A DNA stretch of 64,000 nt from Plectrocnemia conspersa (lineage: Eukaryota; Arthropoda; Insecta; Trichoptera; Polycentropodidae), in the NCBI GenBank assembly GCA_009617715.1, contig VTFK01000361.1, forward strand, positions 1 to 64,000, written 5' to 3'. Of the stretch, positions 1-13,970 are shown piece by piece. Within the stretch, counting starts at the first letter, position 1. Every line of letters begins with the position of its first letter. The position numbers were made by a program, and so were the translations under genes. The notes below the pieces were generated by a model. The model was not told the DNA's origin, ran no database searches, and saw only the letters and a list, made by a program, of their open reading frames with translations.

Positions 1-640
1 AATAAGTTAAATATTTGCTTTTATTTTCTTAATATTAACGGAATGATATATTGGAATAAAATAAAAGTAATTTCCATCATGTAGTAAAGCAGCTTTTAGA
101 CTAACGTTCGAAGAATCGATGAATAACCTCTATCCTTGTGACTTGTGATTAAGCTTAAGTGACTCCATTAAGCCGTTTATGTCCGTTCAGGCAACTAGAC
201 ATAAAAAATGCAACATAGCCTTTTTTACTACAGTGGACAATTTTTTTACTTTTCAAAAGCTAATGAAAATAAGATAATTGTATTAAAACGGTAGTTTCTG
301 TACCGATAGTATTATTGCAAACGGTTTAAATAAAATTTATTTTTTAAATTTACTTAACTAATTATGTCTATGAAGTACCAATATTAGAACTGTATTATTT
401 ATACATTATTATATACATATGTATATATAAATGACATCTGTAGAAAATAAAAAAATATCAAGGCACATTTTTTGCAGGAACTGGCTAAAAAAATATCAAT
501 TCCTTATTATTATTATTATATTTGTATGCTTAACTTATCTTATAAATTGAATACTATAGTTAAAGTCTTTATCTGAGATCGCGTATTATTTCAGCATCTA
601 GAACTTTATCGTCGTCCCACACAATATGCACGCGTATTCA
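1..640. other. AT-rich DNA, nothing recognised
   Basis: Very AT-rich sequence with short ATT and TA runs. I see no reading frame with coding character, no RNA gene and no transposon signature. Confidence 0.5.
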
Positions 641-1020
641 AAAACACGTACTCTCGAAATTGCGCTAATTCGCTTTCACGATTCGCATTTGAAGATTAAC
701 GAGATTTTAAAAATGTAGAGAGCAAACGCGTGACGAAGCAGACGCAACGGGACACCGAAAAGTAGTTGCGGGATCGGACGGGAACAGGGCTTTGGGGTCC
801 AGGCTGCAAGGGTCCAGGGATTAATGGAATATTCCTGTCTGTGTGCCTGCGATTTTCGCCTGGCGCTAATTTGAATTTATATTTCAACACGTGACCGCGC
901 GAAATTATATCTCCCGTTTTCGGGTCTCTTTCCGGAGGTCGACCGTTCTAATGGTCGCTCACGGAACTCGAAATGACCGACGTTTTTGACCACCGACACC
1001 TTCATTCCCAGCAACAGTGG
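640..1020. promoter_or_regulatory. CpG-rich island, possible regulatory element
   Basis: A block with many CpG dinucleotides stands out from the AT-rich surroundings. It contains a CACGTG E-box at about 889-894, followed on the minus strand by a TATA-like AAATATAAAT. A 64-codon minus-strand frame crosses it but resembles no family I know, and a CpG-rich block opens such frames by chance. An enhancer, or an untranslated exon or promoter, is possible; this is inferred from composition only. Confidence 0.3.
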
Positions 1021-2740
1021 TGATGAAAAATTCACTCTAATTTAAAATGATTGCTATAATTTATATGAATGATCGGCGTGCAACAATTTATTCAGGTCCC
1101 TGGCCTAATACATATCCCACATTACACACATGAGTTTTTGTTTATATTCGTGCTTGCACATTATGTAAATTGGCTCGGAAAAATATTCTAACATGTGTGA
1201 CATATAATTGCAATACTAGATAAGTTTATATATGCTTAAAATTATTGATAATATGATTTATTAATTATTAACATACGCGTGCTTTCGAGATTTTTGTGTA
1301 GACCGTAGTTGGGTTAATTAATTAATTTATAAAAAATATAAATACATAACTTATTTGAGTTTGTACAAACTATTATTGAAATTTTTGATGGTGTTATCAA
1401 GCTGGTGCCTTGATCAGAAATTATTATTTGAGCCTGTGTATCCGCTTTTATATATAATTTTGCCTCGTTACTCAGGCAAGCTACGAATGGTATATTGTTA
1501 TGCATTTTAAAATTATAATTACTGAAACTTATAAAGAAATACAATGGCTTGTATTTCTAAAGCATCTTCAGAGGGCTGTCGATACAATATATAATAGTAC
1601 TTGGCAATTGATTTTATGTTAATTGCTAATCACTTAAAATGTATGATTAGTACTATCGTCTTACTGACCTGCCAACGTTTATGATTTAATACATGAGAGG
1701 TTTTGTTTCTCACGCTTAGTGCGTCAATTTCACTAAAAGCTTTAAGAATTGAACTATTTTGTTTTATAAAGTGTTTCCAACATAAGTAACATTTTTTTTT
1801 CCATTATCAAAGACAAACTAACACACAACGCGAGATCTCCCATACTCCTATCACGCTATAACCTTACAATAGTGGTGACTAAATTCATGTGTTTAGTTGA
1901 CCTTTTATTTCTTTCTAAGCTCATGGATTGTTAATGTATTAATGTAATATGATATTTGTAAAAAACGTTGGATATATTTATAATATCTATTATAATATTT
2001 AAAGTGTTACTTTATATTCATCGATATCAAGCAAGCCTTTCATATCATAAAGTGAGATTCTGCGTGCTGAATAAAATTTATGTTAATGGAAGTTCCATTA
2101 AAGTGTATATTATTAATAGAGCTTACAATAACGTAATCCAGAGTAAAATTCTGAGGATATTTATTCATATGCAATTTAATTTATTTTGGAAGCAAACTGA
2201 ACAACGATAAGTGAATTGACAATAATACAAATCAACTATGTTCCTATTCAGATTATAGGTCAATCTGAGCAAATGCTGATTAACCATTATGCATCCTAAA
2301 TTTAAAAGTATAAAAATTCTGACTATAAATAAATGTCTTTAAAATAATATAAAATATAATTGCTGTATATCTAATGCTTTGTAACCCAAAAAGATTCTTT
2401 TTCAGAAGACATATGTATAAGGGGAAAATTTGTTATAAGTTTAAATTGTTTTTTCATAAATTTAGATACTGAGATATTTTTATATTTTATCGGTAAAGTG
2501 GGCAATTTGCAACATTCTAACATGTTTGAGCATTGGACTTATTTAAACTGAAAAAATCGTTAAGCATCATCCATGAAATTAAAGCTTGATTAGTGTAAAA
2601 AAACAGATACATTCATTCATGTGAGTACTTTAAATATTAAGTAAGTGAAACCTCTAAATTCTACAATAGTAACTGGTAGCAGAGGTTAAAGCAAGTAAGC
2701 TTACAGAGTTTTAGATCGTGATACTAATATCCGACAAAAA
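1021..2740. other. AT-rich DNA, nothing recognised
   Basis: Short AT-rich frames of 60-80 codons occur on both strands (for example 1968-2210 on +). Their composition is dominated by I, F, Y, N and K, as expected from random AT-rich DNA. No feature is supported. Confidence 0.5.
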
Positions 2741-2743
2741 AAG

Positions 2744-2822
2744 ATATTGAGACATCGTTTTAGTACTAGTTTTAAATTGAATTTGCAACTCGTACTAAAA
2801 CTGGCTAACGATATGTCAATAT
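2744..2822. other. Imperfect 79-bp hairpin
   Basis: The outer arm at 2744-2759 (ATATTGA followed by ACATCGTT) pairs with 2807-2822, and an inner TTAGTAC pairs with GTACTAA near 2792. The 3' arm carries an extra bulge of about 8 bases. The size resembles a microRNA precursor or a small foldback repeat. I do not recognise a known microRNA seed in it. Confidence 0.3.
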
Positions 2823-2923
2823 TTTTAATTTAATTAAAATATTGGCAATCGGCATTTTGTTTAAAAGCTGTAAAAGATCCTAACTTAAAATAAAAATTTC
2901 CAGAGCAAAAAGTTTTACAATCC

Positions 2924-2987
2924 CATCATATGGTGACCTTCACGAAGATGATCTAATTATTTTCATTATATGATGGCCTTCGCGATG
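2924..2987 (+). repeat. Short diverged direct repeat
   Basis: A unit reading CATNATATGRTGRCCTTC followed by CGNGATGA occurs twice, at 2924-2951 and 2964-2987, offset by about 40 bases. It looks like a small local duplication. Confidence 0.4.
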
Positions 2988-3736
2988 AAAAGGATAATTA
3001 ATCCCTGAATCTTAATTAGGTTATTTAGGTTAAAGAAACGTGTTAAAAATGTAGTAGAAGAGAGTGCGCCAATAACAATGTCTGGGTTGGTACGGCAAAA
3101 AGACCAAGAGAAAGATACAGTAAAAGCTATCTCGAGAGTAGATCATAAGACTGGAGATTAATGCAGAAAAAATAACGATGGAAAAATATGCCAAAGGCAG
3201 TAGAATATGTAAGGTCAACTAATGACATGTGCTTATCATTATATTTACTTATTATTATACAAATTATGACTCAAGAAAATAGCATTGATTTATTTTACAT
3301 GATTAAACAATCTGAAATAATCGTGAAATCACATTACCATGCCGTTGTTGAGATCAATTTTTCCCGCCTTTAACCCAGTGGATAATTTATCTTTCCCAAA
3401 ATGAAAACTGTTTTTAAAAATAAACGACTTCAGGACGTGCTACTTAAAAATAATGATGCCGTTGTTGTTTAATAAAAATAAACTGCCGTGTTGAAAGCAG
3501 TTTTTTCAAGTGACTTTCCAGAGTGTTATAAAAGTAAACGTGAGTTAATAAATATTAACCATTTTTCTTATTACGTTTAAATTTGAACGAGTGTAGCAAT
3601 ATCAAAATGTAATTTTTATGAGATGAAATTAAACCTCTAACGCAATGAAATCACCTCAAACGTTATATAATATGATAATACTATTCATACATTGTAATAT
3701 ATTCTTTAGTCCAAAATCAGACAGATTTGATCATCA
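2988..3736. other. AT-rich DNA, nothing recognised
   Basis: AT-rich with no convincing reading frame. The phrase ATGCCGTTGTTG recurs at about 3340 and 3460, possibly part of a decayed dispersed repeat. Confidence 0.4.
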
Positions 3737-3960
3737 CTAATTAAATCTGCGTTTCGTCGACGAAACACGTTCAACAATCGACCGAAAGCCGTTCACGCTT
3801 CGGGAGCTTAAAAGCTGAGGGTCAAAAGCTCGCGAAATTATTCGCAAAGCCCGGATTTGACCGCGTGGAAAATTTGCATTGCGAAACCACGATACGCGTG
3901 ACCCGAAACCATTTCCGATTTTTGCAACATAACACGCGGACTGCAATTTTTGCATCGATT
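3737..3960. promoter_or_regulatory. CpG-rich island with perfect palindrome
   Basis: This CpG-rich block begins with a perfect 16-bp palindrome, GTTTCGTCGACGAAAC, at 3751-3766. It is rich in CGAAA and TTCGCG words. Frames open on both strands but match nothing known. It is a candidate conserved regulatory element by composition; no function is shown by the sequence. Confidence 0.3.
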
Positions 3961-4600
3961 TTTTTTTACACTCCTATGCAATATGCCGTTGCAACTTTGT
4001 ATGTAATAGCCGCCGCAGCTAGAATTGTGAACGTATGCAAATTTATTTTTTATGGCTTGGGGTTGTGTTATTATTTTGTTAGCGAGACGACAGCAGCTTA
4101 ATGTATTCGCACATGTAAAAGTATTTTTTTCTATTTAAAAATATTTTTTATAAAAAGAAATACACACTCGAAAAAGATTACTATTTATTTAAAAGAGCAA
4201 TAAATTATAATTATCAAAATTGCTTTCAATCTCATACAATAATTAGTTATTATAATATTATTCATATTTATTTTTCGTATCAAAATGTTAACTGAATACA
4301 AATATATTTATGAGGAAAATAACAAAATATATTCACCAGCTGCCATTAAAAACTAATTTTATAAGCTCTTTACAACTTCAACAATATATTTCTAGAATAG
4401 TATTGTTTGCCAGATTAAAAAATGCTTTAATTACTGAATTATAAACTAATAAATTATATTTTAAATTGTACTTCAAAACAATATTTTGTGCATCTAATAA
4501 TCCCATTTTTAATAAGCGTATGATTTTATTATACTCAAAATTTTACTTTACTAAAAACGGAAAAAAAGGAAACGGCACAATAGCAACTTATCCAGCAAAA
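3961..4600. other. AT-rich DNA, nothing recognised
   Basis: AT-rich sequence with poly-A and poly-T runs. No gene or element is recognised. Confidence 0.45.
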
Positions 4601-5700
4601 AAAAATTCATGCAAGGTGTTAACAATAGTATAGAAGTTGTTGAAGAGTGTAGTTCACCGAAAAAAGCAAAATCGATTACAAATCTCGAATGGGCAAATTT
4701 ATGCTAAGAAGATCACTTGCGGAAATTTTGATTCGTTTGGCCTCTAAAGATGGAATCTGGATTAATGTTATTTTAAAAAGAATCTTTATAAGAAAATATA
4801 TATCTAATAAATGTTATATCTTACTAAAAAACCGCAATGAACAATGAAACCAATTAAATAGTTTTATAAAGAAAAAAGAGTGCAATGATATCCAAGTTGA
4901 AAATCCAAGTTCGATTTACCTTAATTAACATTGTATGAATGGATGAGTACGATAATTTTAACCCTGGCTTTGTATTTGTATCAGGAAAATGCGACGCCAT
5001 TGAAATTAGAAAGATGGTTGAAAATCAATTAAAAGAATTTGATTAATATTAACGATGACGTTATAGCCTCAACAACCGACAGTGCAAGTGTTATGGTCAA
5101 ATTTTAACGCAAAAGCTCGGTAGAAAATCTTTTACGTCAAACCATGAAATGCATTTGGCCGTCATAAATGTCTGTTATGGCCAGGACGTCAGCCTTGCAC
5201 TAGGCATCCAGCTTCTTAACGGCTTTGACAAGCACAAGGATATTTCCGGCAATAGCTATGAGAGAAGCTGGAAAAAAATATGCAAGATGGTGCTCCTCTA
5301 TTTAAAGTGTGCAACATAACCTTTGTTTTAGATGTTTAATTGTATATTTATTATTTTCGAAATGACAATCATGACAAATTGCAAAAGCTTGTTAGTCATT
5401 ATGATCATATTTATAACAAAAGTTATAATAAAAAAAAATGTTATTTATAATATCTTATTTTTTATTTGAGATTTATAAGAAAGATGTTTAATTGATTATT
5501 TGTCTCATACGCAAACCGTGACTGGATAATGTATGCTTCATTATCAAGTCGACGGGATAAACTTTCTAAAAGCGTGTTTACGACAAGTTTACGAAGCATT
5601 GCTTGCAAGTGAAGCCCTAAAAACATGTGGCCTCAAACAAATCTCTTTAGAAATTAAAACAAAAAACAGTCTGAAGAGCAACATGTTTTTTTCAACGAGT
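4600..5700 (+). pseudogene. hAT-family DNA transposase fossil
   Basis: Conceptual translation on the + strand, across frameshifts and stops, recovers blocks typical of hAT transposases. At about 4710-4795 it reads RSLAEILIRLASKDGIW then NVI. At 5055-5107 it reads DVIASTTDSASVMVKF, matching the family's TTDGASVMVKFGR-like block. At about 5139-5180 it reads NHEMHLAVINVCY, matching the AHxIHLAVxDVLY-like block. A further stretch at 5585-5680 (EALLASEALKTCGLKQIS) may be the C-terminal part. Several stops and frame changes mean it cannot encode an active transposase. I see no terminal inverted repeats or target duplications, so the limits are approximate. Confidence 0.65.
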
Positions 5701-6530
5701 TGCTAAGTAATATTTAAAATTAAAAATAATATAAGTTGTAATATACTATATTAAATAAAATAAGTATATTCTGATTTTTGCTAAAGTTATAAATAGTAAA
5801 TAATAAAAAAATAGATCTGCACTCACGTAAATAACATAAATTACAATATAAAGAAAATATTTTTTCCTAAAATTTTAAAGCTGATTAATTTTTATTAAAT
5901 TGTTTCAAAAAACAATATAAAATATTTAGGCTTATAAAACATACATAGATTAATTGTTAATCAGTGTTTATGGCCAAAATAAAACAATACTCAAGGGATA
6001 AAAAATTCTCTGAAATCAGAAAAAATCCTTTATCTATATATTTAAATATGTAAATAGTTGATTGTATATAATATAAGGAGTAATTATAACTTGAGTATTC
6101 AATTTAATAAATCACTAAAAGCTTCACTATCGTATAAAGATATAAAATTTTATTAATGAAGTAGATAAACTAATATTAGGTCAGTTTCAGGGAGTGGTAT
6201 TATTATATATAAACAAATATTTACGATTAGAATAGATAATAATTTGAATTACTTAATATTATCATATGCGGATTATATAATATCTCAATGATAATCAACA
6301 GAAGTGAAAAATATTTATTTTATGTTGTTATATCTGACTCTAAGCTGATATAAGATGTATGCATATATAAAAAAATATTCATTTTATATTAGGCTAATAA
6401 AACTGTTTTCCGCCCACCTGTCTAAAATATGAACACTTTATGAATATTTCTCAGCACACATATACATGCATAGTGCCAAAAACTATGGAAATATTCAAAT
6501 CTAGACAGTATAAATATTTATAAATGCAAT
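5701..6530. other. AT-rich DNA, nothing recognised
   Basis: AT-rich with no coding or repeat signature that I can name. Confidence 0.45.
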
Positions 6531-6820
6531 ACTCGTCACCGTTTTCGAACCACCCAGCGCCACAGGGTGGTACCGCCAGTAGCGCCGCATATATATTTTG
6601 CGGGCATAAAAAAGGGCTGTAACGTTCCTTGCCGGCATCATAACGCGATGAATTATATAAGAGTCGTTCACAGATACGCGAATCAAATATTTATTATGTT
6701 GAAAGGTTTCGGGGTAAATAAATAATTCGACCCTTTGCTAGATTGAATTTTGGCCGTGCCAGAACAATAACTCGGCTAACACGTCACAATGCCGGCTCTC
6801 TTGTATCAAAGGACAAACCT
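6530..6820. promoter_or_regulatory. CpG-rich island with GC hairpin
   Basis: GC- and CpG-rich relative to its flanks. CCACCC at 6550-6555 pairs with GGGTGG at 6565-6570 in a small GC hairpin. TATA-like words (TATAAATATTTATAAA near 6510, TATATAAG near 6655) lie inside or beside it. A regulatory element or promoter is possible but not established. Confidence 0.3.
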
Positions 6821-9489
6821 TATATATATATATACAATATATGTACTTCGCCTAAAGCGTAGACTGGCCACGTGTCGATTGTTAGCTATTCACAAGAAGT
6901 GATCGCGGTCGTATAATATATTAGATTTCGACGTGGTATAGCAACCATCGTGCTAAGAACACAAAGAGTATCATCTGCGGCTCATATCTGTGAAAGCATC
7001 CCTCTATAATTCTCATTTATTTGGGATGTATGATTTATTGTGTACTATAAAGCAATATGTGAAAATGGATCGGTTTGATGAGAGAATATGAGCGTTGAAT
7101 ATCGCTTGGAAATAGCTAAATCACATATGAATATACGAGTATGTAATGAAAGCTCCAAAATCTTATAACTACGTTGTAAAACTTAAACCAAATTTTACAT
7201 TTCCCAACTATATACATAGAGGAAATACCCATAACTGTTGGAACTAACATCAGCTTGCACATGATCCGTTACAAAAGTAAAGGCGGATGTTTTGTTTATT
7301 GTACATTTGCAAAAATACAGCGTCTTTAATGAACTGTATAAAAATGGTCTAGTCTATGCCTGGACAGTTCAATGATGAGATCAATACTTACAATGTTTGA
7401 AGTGTAAATTTTTAATTACTACTCATGAAAACTGTTTGATTTGAAACGATTATAAAACCGTTATAATAGCCGCACATTTTATTTACATAAATAACAACAT
7501 TGATTCGTTAGGGAATACTTTACATGTCCAAGCTGTACGAATCGAGTTTCATCTGTGCTTCGAATGAGTCATAAAAATATCGTAAACATGATTTTAATAA
7601 CGGTAACGTATACGTGCCTCGGGTACCTCAGTACTACATACATATAACATACGAATGTACGCACAACTTTTGCTGCAACTAGAACGAAAGGGATATGTAT
7701 AAATATTTCATTGTTAATTTTAAAGCATCATTTGGGACTCTCCAGTTTATGTTGCCTATGTCTACAGCATATTAAATTAAAACCTATACCTATAACAATT
7801 AATCGCAAATTCATAACAAAGAAACATCAATCATCAGATATGTCGTTAAACAATGTGACAATATAGTAATGTATGAAGTTCCTACATAGGCTTATGTGCA
7901 CTCCAGGGATGTCGTGTTCCACAGACGAACATCGAAATGTTGTATATTAATTATGCAACATATAACATACATATATGGTATATACGGTACGTCCATTTAA
8001 GATATTATCTTAATGGCTCAACTCAACACGAACTGGGGTAAGCTTTGTATAAAATTCTTCGATGAGCGAAATCGAGCTTATATTGTACAATATAACTTTT
8101 TTGCAAACTCGCACATTAATTTTTCAGTATTAATTAACTTTGCGGGTTTACAAAGGCAAAAAAATCGACATTCATTTCATTTTGGAGCCAGAAGAACCCA
8201 TTAGGAAAAAAAATACACACGCCACCAGCGTCCATTAAATGCGCGAATTTGATTTGTGGGGTCGTTAAAATTTTATTAAAAAATCAGAGCTGTCTAAAGC
8301 ACTTTTAGTAAATGTATTATTGTAATCTAATGTATCTATTTATTGAATCACACAAACTTAAACTAAACTTTTCGCTTATTTTTAAATGAATATATGTTAT
8401 ATACATATACAAGGATATTGAGAAAAGTTTATGCATAAGTTTTAACGCTAATCAAAAAACTGTTTTTTTATTACATGCTACTTAAAAATACTCTTTTTAT
8501 TCGCTATATATTTAGTTTAAACATAGACAGTGAATAGTAAAAAGCCAATAAAACTATGATTAAAAATATGATTACTAATATGTATCTATATCATTTTAAC
8601 TATTTTTAATTCACTAAGAGACGTAATTGTATTATAACAAGTTAATGGTAATAACATTAAAAATAATAAATAAATTGAATCGATAAAAATATATAGTGAA
8701 TTGTAATGGTCCGGCATCCATAATAAATTACAAGAAGTGCTTTAAATATTCCATGACACATTTACATATTAAAATACAAAGCCCGTTGTATTTTTAAATA
8801 GTAAATAGAAAATATATACGTGATACATAGACTACCTAAACGTAATATCAACATGAAAAATAATGATAAACCAGGTTTATCCAATATCTAAAAAAATATT
8901 TGTTTATTTAATATCTAAAAAAATATTTATTGCACTTTAACTTTTTTGTAATACAAAATTGGAACACCATTACAATAACAGTAAAAATACATGATCGGGT
9001 AAAAATAATATTCCAATATATTTTAATAAAACAGCGTGAATTATTTTAAGAATGCCTTTACGTATCTTATATTAAATCACATTTTTTGCAATTATACCTT
9101 TTGTAGATATATAAAAGTATAGCAATTTTAAATCTAATAAAAATAAATTTGGAAACAATGCATAGTTCAATCAAAATAATTTATTTATACAATATTTTCA
9201 GTTTCATACAAATTACTAAAACTAAAAAATATGAATACTGCATTAAAGTTTGATCATGCAAACAACAGTTATTGCCAAACAACTCTCAAAATCCATGAAT
9301 TACCACTTAAATAATTCTTTTGACCTTGGATTTAAAAGCATTGTTCGATTCTTTTGACCTTTAATTCGGATTTCATCAGTAGATGATTGGCGACGTCTCC
9401 CATTCATCCAAGCTTTCTCAAAAAAATTATAGAAAACGCGACATTCGGTCACTTCATCAATCCATCAATCACTGGCAAACACTCGCCAA
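6821..9489. other. AT-rich DNA with one small tandem duplication
   Basis: Mostly AT-rich, with TA and CATATG microrepeats. The only local structure noted is a 27-bp-period duplication: the unit AATATCTAAAAAAATATTT occurs at 8883-8901 and 8910-8928. The 63-codon + frame at 8013-8204 has no recognisable homology. Confidence 0.45.
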
Positions 9490-9490
9490 G

Positions 9491-9763
9491 TATAAATATT
9501 AGCAACCAACGATGACTACGGTACCTACTCTCAGACACGAATCACAGGCAGTCACTTGTCAAAAATAATACAGACTATCGAACCGATAACTACTCAACGG
9601 ACTCTCACGATTTTGTCTTCGGTAAATTATATATGTTTTACAATATACTGTTATAAGCTTTCCTGGCGTCTAACTGGGTTCAAAACCACTCGGCATAATT
9701 CACAAAAATTATATGTACTTTTTCAGGTTTAAGTGCTTAGTGCTGTGACCACAACGAATAAAA
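9491..9763 (+). promoter_or_regulatory. Candidate TATA promoter and short spliced non-coding transcript
   Basis: TATAAATA at 9491-9498 is followed by CAG-type initiator-like words at about 9531 and 9548. A consensus donor, G followed by GTAAAT, lies at 9622, and a strong acceptor, TTTTTCAG, ends at 9726. Together they define a possible 105-bp intron, a size common in insects. AATAAA follows at about 9758. The only start codon in the first exon, at 9511, opens an 18-codon frame (MTTVPTLRHESQAVTCQK) ending at TAA. The arrangement suggests a tiny non-coding or micropeptide transcript. The distance from the TATA box to the initiator is slightly long, and all of this is inferred from motifs. Confidence 0.25.
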
Positions 9764-12700
9764 CCCCGAAAGAACTGATTGAAACATATTTTTTTAACGA
9801 TTTATTATTTATACTAATGTACATATGTAATTCAGGTGTCAGCATTGGGTGGCTGTGTTAAATGCAGAAGAACAGATTGCTCAAAATATCTGTACCAGGC
9901 AATAGTGTAGTAGTGGAAATGGCAGTTAATGAGTGCTTCAATGGGAATCAATGATGTGTATATTAAAGTGAAGCTCTATATATATATATAATAATTTAAA
10001 TAAAAATTGAATACTTCATTAACTAAAATTTACTTTTATTTGTTTATTTTTTAACCGTATTTGAAGTCGCTTATAATACTCGAAAACTTTAAGTACATGC
10101 ACTTCAAAATAGGGAGTGGTTAGTCAGTGAACAGGGTAAGATTTGGACGGTCGAATCGTTTGAGTGGAGGTGCTTTATTTAAACGATGGATTTTTTACTC
10201 AGTGAATGACTCTCGTAGACCACCGACACTCGAAAAATGGACAAACTCCGACACTGGATAGAGATAAGCTCGTCGACATCGAATAACCGAAGTATTGCGA
10301 GAAAAACGGAATTTCTATTGGAAAAGTCGAACGGCAACGGGGGTATGAGAAGTAACTTGTTCGTATATACAAACACATATGTACAAGCATAAAAGTGACT
10401 ATTTCATTCAAAGTTTCGTATTGAATAGTGAAGAGCCAATTCCAACGTGACGAAGAACAAAAACCGACACTAAATCCTCATTATATTTACATATACATAC
10501 ATGTAAAAGTTTTTTATTAACCTATATACATATTTACACTATTATTATAAATCATATATAATATATATATACATATATATATTTCATATATTCATTTATT
10601 TATGTATAAGACAATCCTAATATAATATTAGTATTCTATTTTTAGTTGGGATATCATGTTTGATTGATCATATATGGATACTTATATACCGAGAACAAAC
10701 AACGAGACTCTCCACTTATCGAGAGAATATATCATACAACATACAACAACGAGCTTTACAGGAGGTAGCTTAATTAACTTAATTATTATAGAAATATATA
10801 TACATATATATACATATATATAATTAAAATTACCACTTATATATGCAAATAGTAAAATAAATACCATGGTTGCCAGATTTATGTATCCCAAGATACGAAT
10901 ACAGCTGTCAATCAGTTCAAATATTTTAATAATATATTACCAGTTAAAAACATAAATACATAAGTAAATTCTAATTCATCCATGACTGATCAAGGATGAA
11001 TTAATAATTTTAATAATGTAATAATTATAAAGAATAGGATCGTTAATCTTTGTCATTTTCCCGTATATATTTATGCCGGGACTATTCCATCAAAATTATT
11101 TACATTTGCAACTTTTTACTTCAATCCCGACCATTTTACGTGAAAGTTCAATCTTGAACTTGCTTTCAAAGGAGCCAAACCGAGGATTAGCAGCTTGCAC
11201 TTCAACAAATTAAAAATTATTGATATAAGGGAAAATTTTAAAAATACACTCGAAGGTATCTAAAGAAGATAACTAATTTGAAATACAAGTGATGCAACTA
11301 ATAAGTAATAATTAAATCAATTTATTTAAAGATTTGTTTTTTACAATAATTTATATTTTAAGAAAATAATTAAAAAGTCTCGCTGTGGTCTATCGGCACC
11401 TTGTTTCGAACAGCCTATATAAATGTTTCAAATACACGTCATTCGATAATATATGTTTATCCGTTACATGTTTCCCAATTCCTTATTGGATCCCCAATCG
11501 AATCCCTTTTTTCCACAACACAATCCCATCACAAAGGAAACCGACGAGGGAAAATTGAAAAACGCACGAACTCCCTCGGAGACCGTCTTTTAAGGAAAAC
11601 TTAAGAGTTTCTATCCTCATCCAAGGCATATATAGTGAGATGACAATAAAAGATATTGCAATATACAATGTAACACAATCTGAGATAAAATCTAATTATT
11701 TTAATATAAACTTGAAGAAATCATATATTTCATTATAGTAATATATTGCTTGTTAATGTAACCGCTGGAAAAACCTTTTGAATATTCACAAGTCACAAAT
11801 ATTAAAACAAACACACTTGAATTAATTAAAAAAATAAATATATTTATGTAAGTTTATGTTCTATATATGTATATATGTACATATTAAACACACACAATCT
11901 GCGCATATTGGTCACGATCCGATAACTATCCTCGAGGATCATATTACAATCCCTTATCTAGGCACTTTTTTCGAAAGAATAGCACTTGGTTACCCAATAT
12001 TTTATAAAAAATATATATATCGGTAAAGCGCTTCGCAAAATTGGATATATATTTTTAATAAAAATATTTTTTATAAACATTGACAATATTAATATTTCGC
12101 AGATTATAATATATTTTTATACAGCTGCAGAATAATTGAATATTTGTGGTGTGGTGTCAAATAACTAAAAACAAATTTATAGTGAATGTATATTTTATTT
12201 TAATATTTGTGATTGAATTTTTTGTATATAAAGTATAAGCAATAATATTTTTCTTATATAAATAATATAAATACGTTCATATGTAATACTTATTTAATGA
12301 AATAATATTCGTAAAACATTCTGTAAATTTGATTTTTGATAAAATATCAAAAATAAATAAAATTATTGACAAATAATTCTTTTAATTTATAATATTTTTC
12401 ATATTAATCGCATTTTTACTAACTTTTATCATTACATACAGATGCTATGGAATTTGTCTAAAGCAAAAACATATAACATTTTCTTTTTATATGGTATTTA
12501 AAAATTGTTTCATAATTATTGTGATTTAATATGCTCAGTAATTAAATATTAAGCTTGAGCGTAAAATATATTATATAATAGGATAACGGATATTAAAATT
12601 AAGTTAAAATAAATTATTTTATGCACCTATAAAGCTAATTTGCCTATTTTTAAAATATCTATCTCTAATTCGAATTATTTTAATGAGAGATCACCCGATG

Positions 12701-13710
12701 TCATAATACCCGAGGGTTAATTTTGTAATAATGTTGACCTTCTAAAAGTATAATGTCGATGATTTGAAGTTTATCTACATGAAATATTATTTAAATCTAA
12801 TTTATATGTGCCAAATTTACGAAATTTTCAAATGGCGTTTTTCCGTTGAAAATAGTGAAAAAAAAATATTTTCATCACATATCGATAATATGTGCATGTA
12901 TATTGCCATATCTTAAAGAAACTTGAAACAAAACATATTTTTGATAATGAAATCCCATACGTCAGAGGACGCTAACGTGGCGTATGTGGTGGGTAACGTG
13001 TTAATATAATTATAAACAGAAGGAACATTCATAGGTGGATATAGAAACCTAAATTAATTATTAATGTATCAATGTATCTAGACAATTTGTGTTGTCTATA
13101 TGTTGATGATATAACAAAAATTATAAAAAGCTTGCCACCTGTAAATCGTTTAGATTATTAGTAGAAGGCTTAGTTGAATATCGACTAAATTATGTTTATC
13201 TAGTGAACAGTTACTCTCATCATAAAATAAATACAAAAATTTTGCATTCACATCTTAATTTCTCCCGAGGATATTAGACCCACAACGAATCAGGCAAGAG
13301 ATTCTATCAAAATAATTATCTCAATATATGTCAAGAGATCATTAAACACTTTTTTTTTGAAAAATTGGAATGTTAGCTTGAAGGCTAATTACTGCTAGTA
13401 CTAGTAAAAAAACGCCAATGATAAAAATATTAAGAAAAATTTTCAAATAGATTTTCAGTTAAACTTGAAAATGAGTCCTTAAACATTTAAAATAATATTT
13501 AATTTTACTACAATCTTAGTTAAAAAATATTGTTGTACAAATATATTTATTTTAAATATGAATTAATACCGAAAAATATTTTTCAACTCTTACACATCTC
13601 ATATGTATAGTTATGTGTGTACCATGACTTCACTAAAGTACTATAGGTAATTTGATCTTACGATAATCGTTTCTTAAAATTTCAATGTTTATTGTCATAA
13701 TAAAGCAGAA
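9764..13710. other. AT-rich DNA, nothing recognised
   Basis: About 4 kb of AT-rich DNA with TA-type microrepeats (for example 10555-10590 and 10795-10825). Moderately GC-richer patches at 10140-10340 and 11380-11600 open frames of 65-70 codons on either strand. None resembles a known protein, and I see no splice-bounded exon. Confidence 0.45.
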
Positions 13711-13970
13711 TTTTAACCGTAACTGTTCCTAGTCCGCTTTCGAAGTAGATCGCATTTTCCTTCCGTTGCGGAAGCTAAACACATTACCCCCGATAAGCAA
13801 TGAAATTCGAACGCTCTGAGTTCATATTCCAATTTGCACTCGTAAAACCCGTCGACAGCCAAAAGGGGCAAATAATAAATGTAGGTTATGTTTGGAACCA
13901 CCGGCGAGTAAACACAGCACCGGGGCGCTTTCTGTTTGAACTATTTGGTTGACGCTCCAGTAATCGTGTT
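13710..13970. promoter_or_regulatory. CpG-rich island
   Basis: A CpG-enriched block with a 62-codon minus frame that matches no known family. It is comparable in size and composition to the other islands here, so a conserved regulatory element is possible. Confidence 0.25.

Noticed and set aside
3748..3770. Similarity of the palindrome GTTTCGTCGACGAAAC to insect miR-981
   Set aside because: Only about 11 bases agree, the 5' seed region does not match, and a palindrome alone explains the symmetry.
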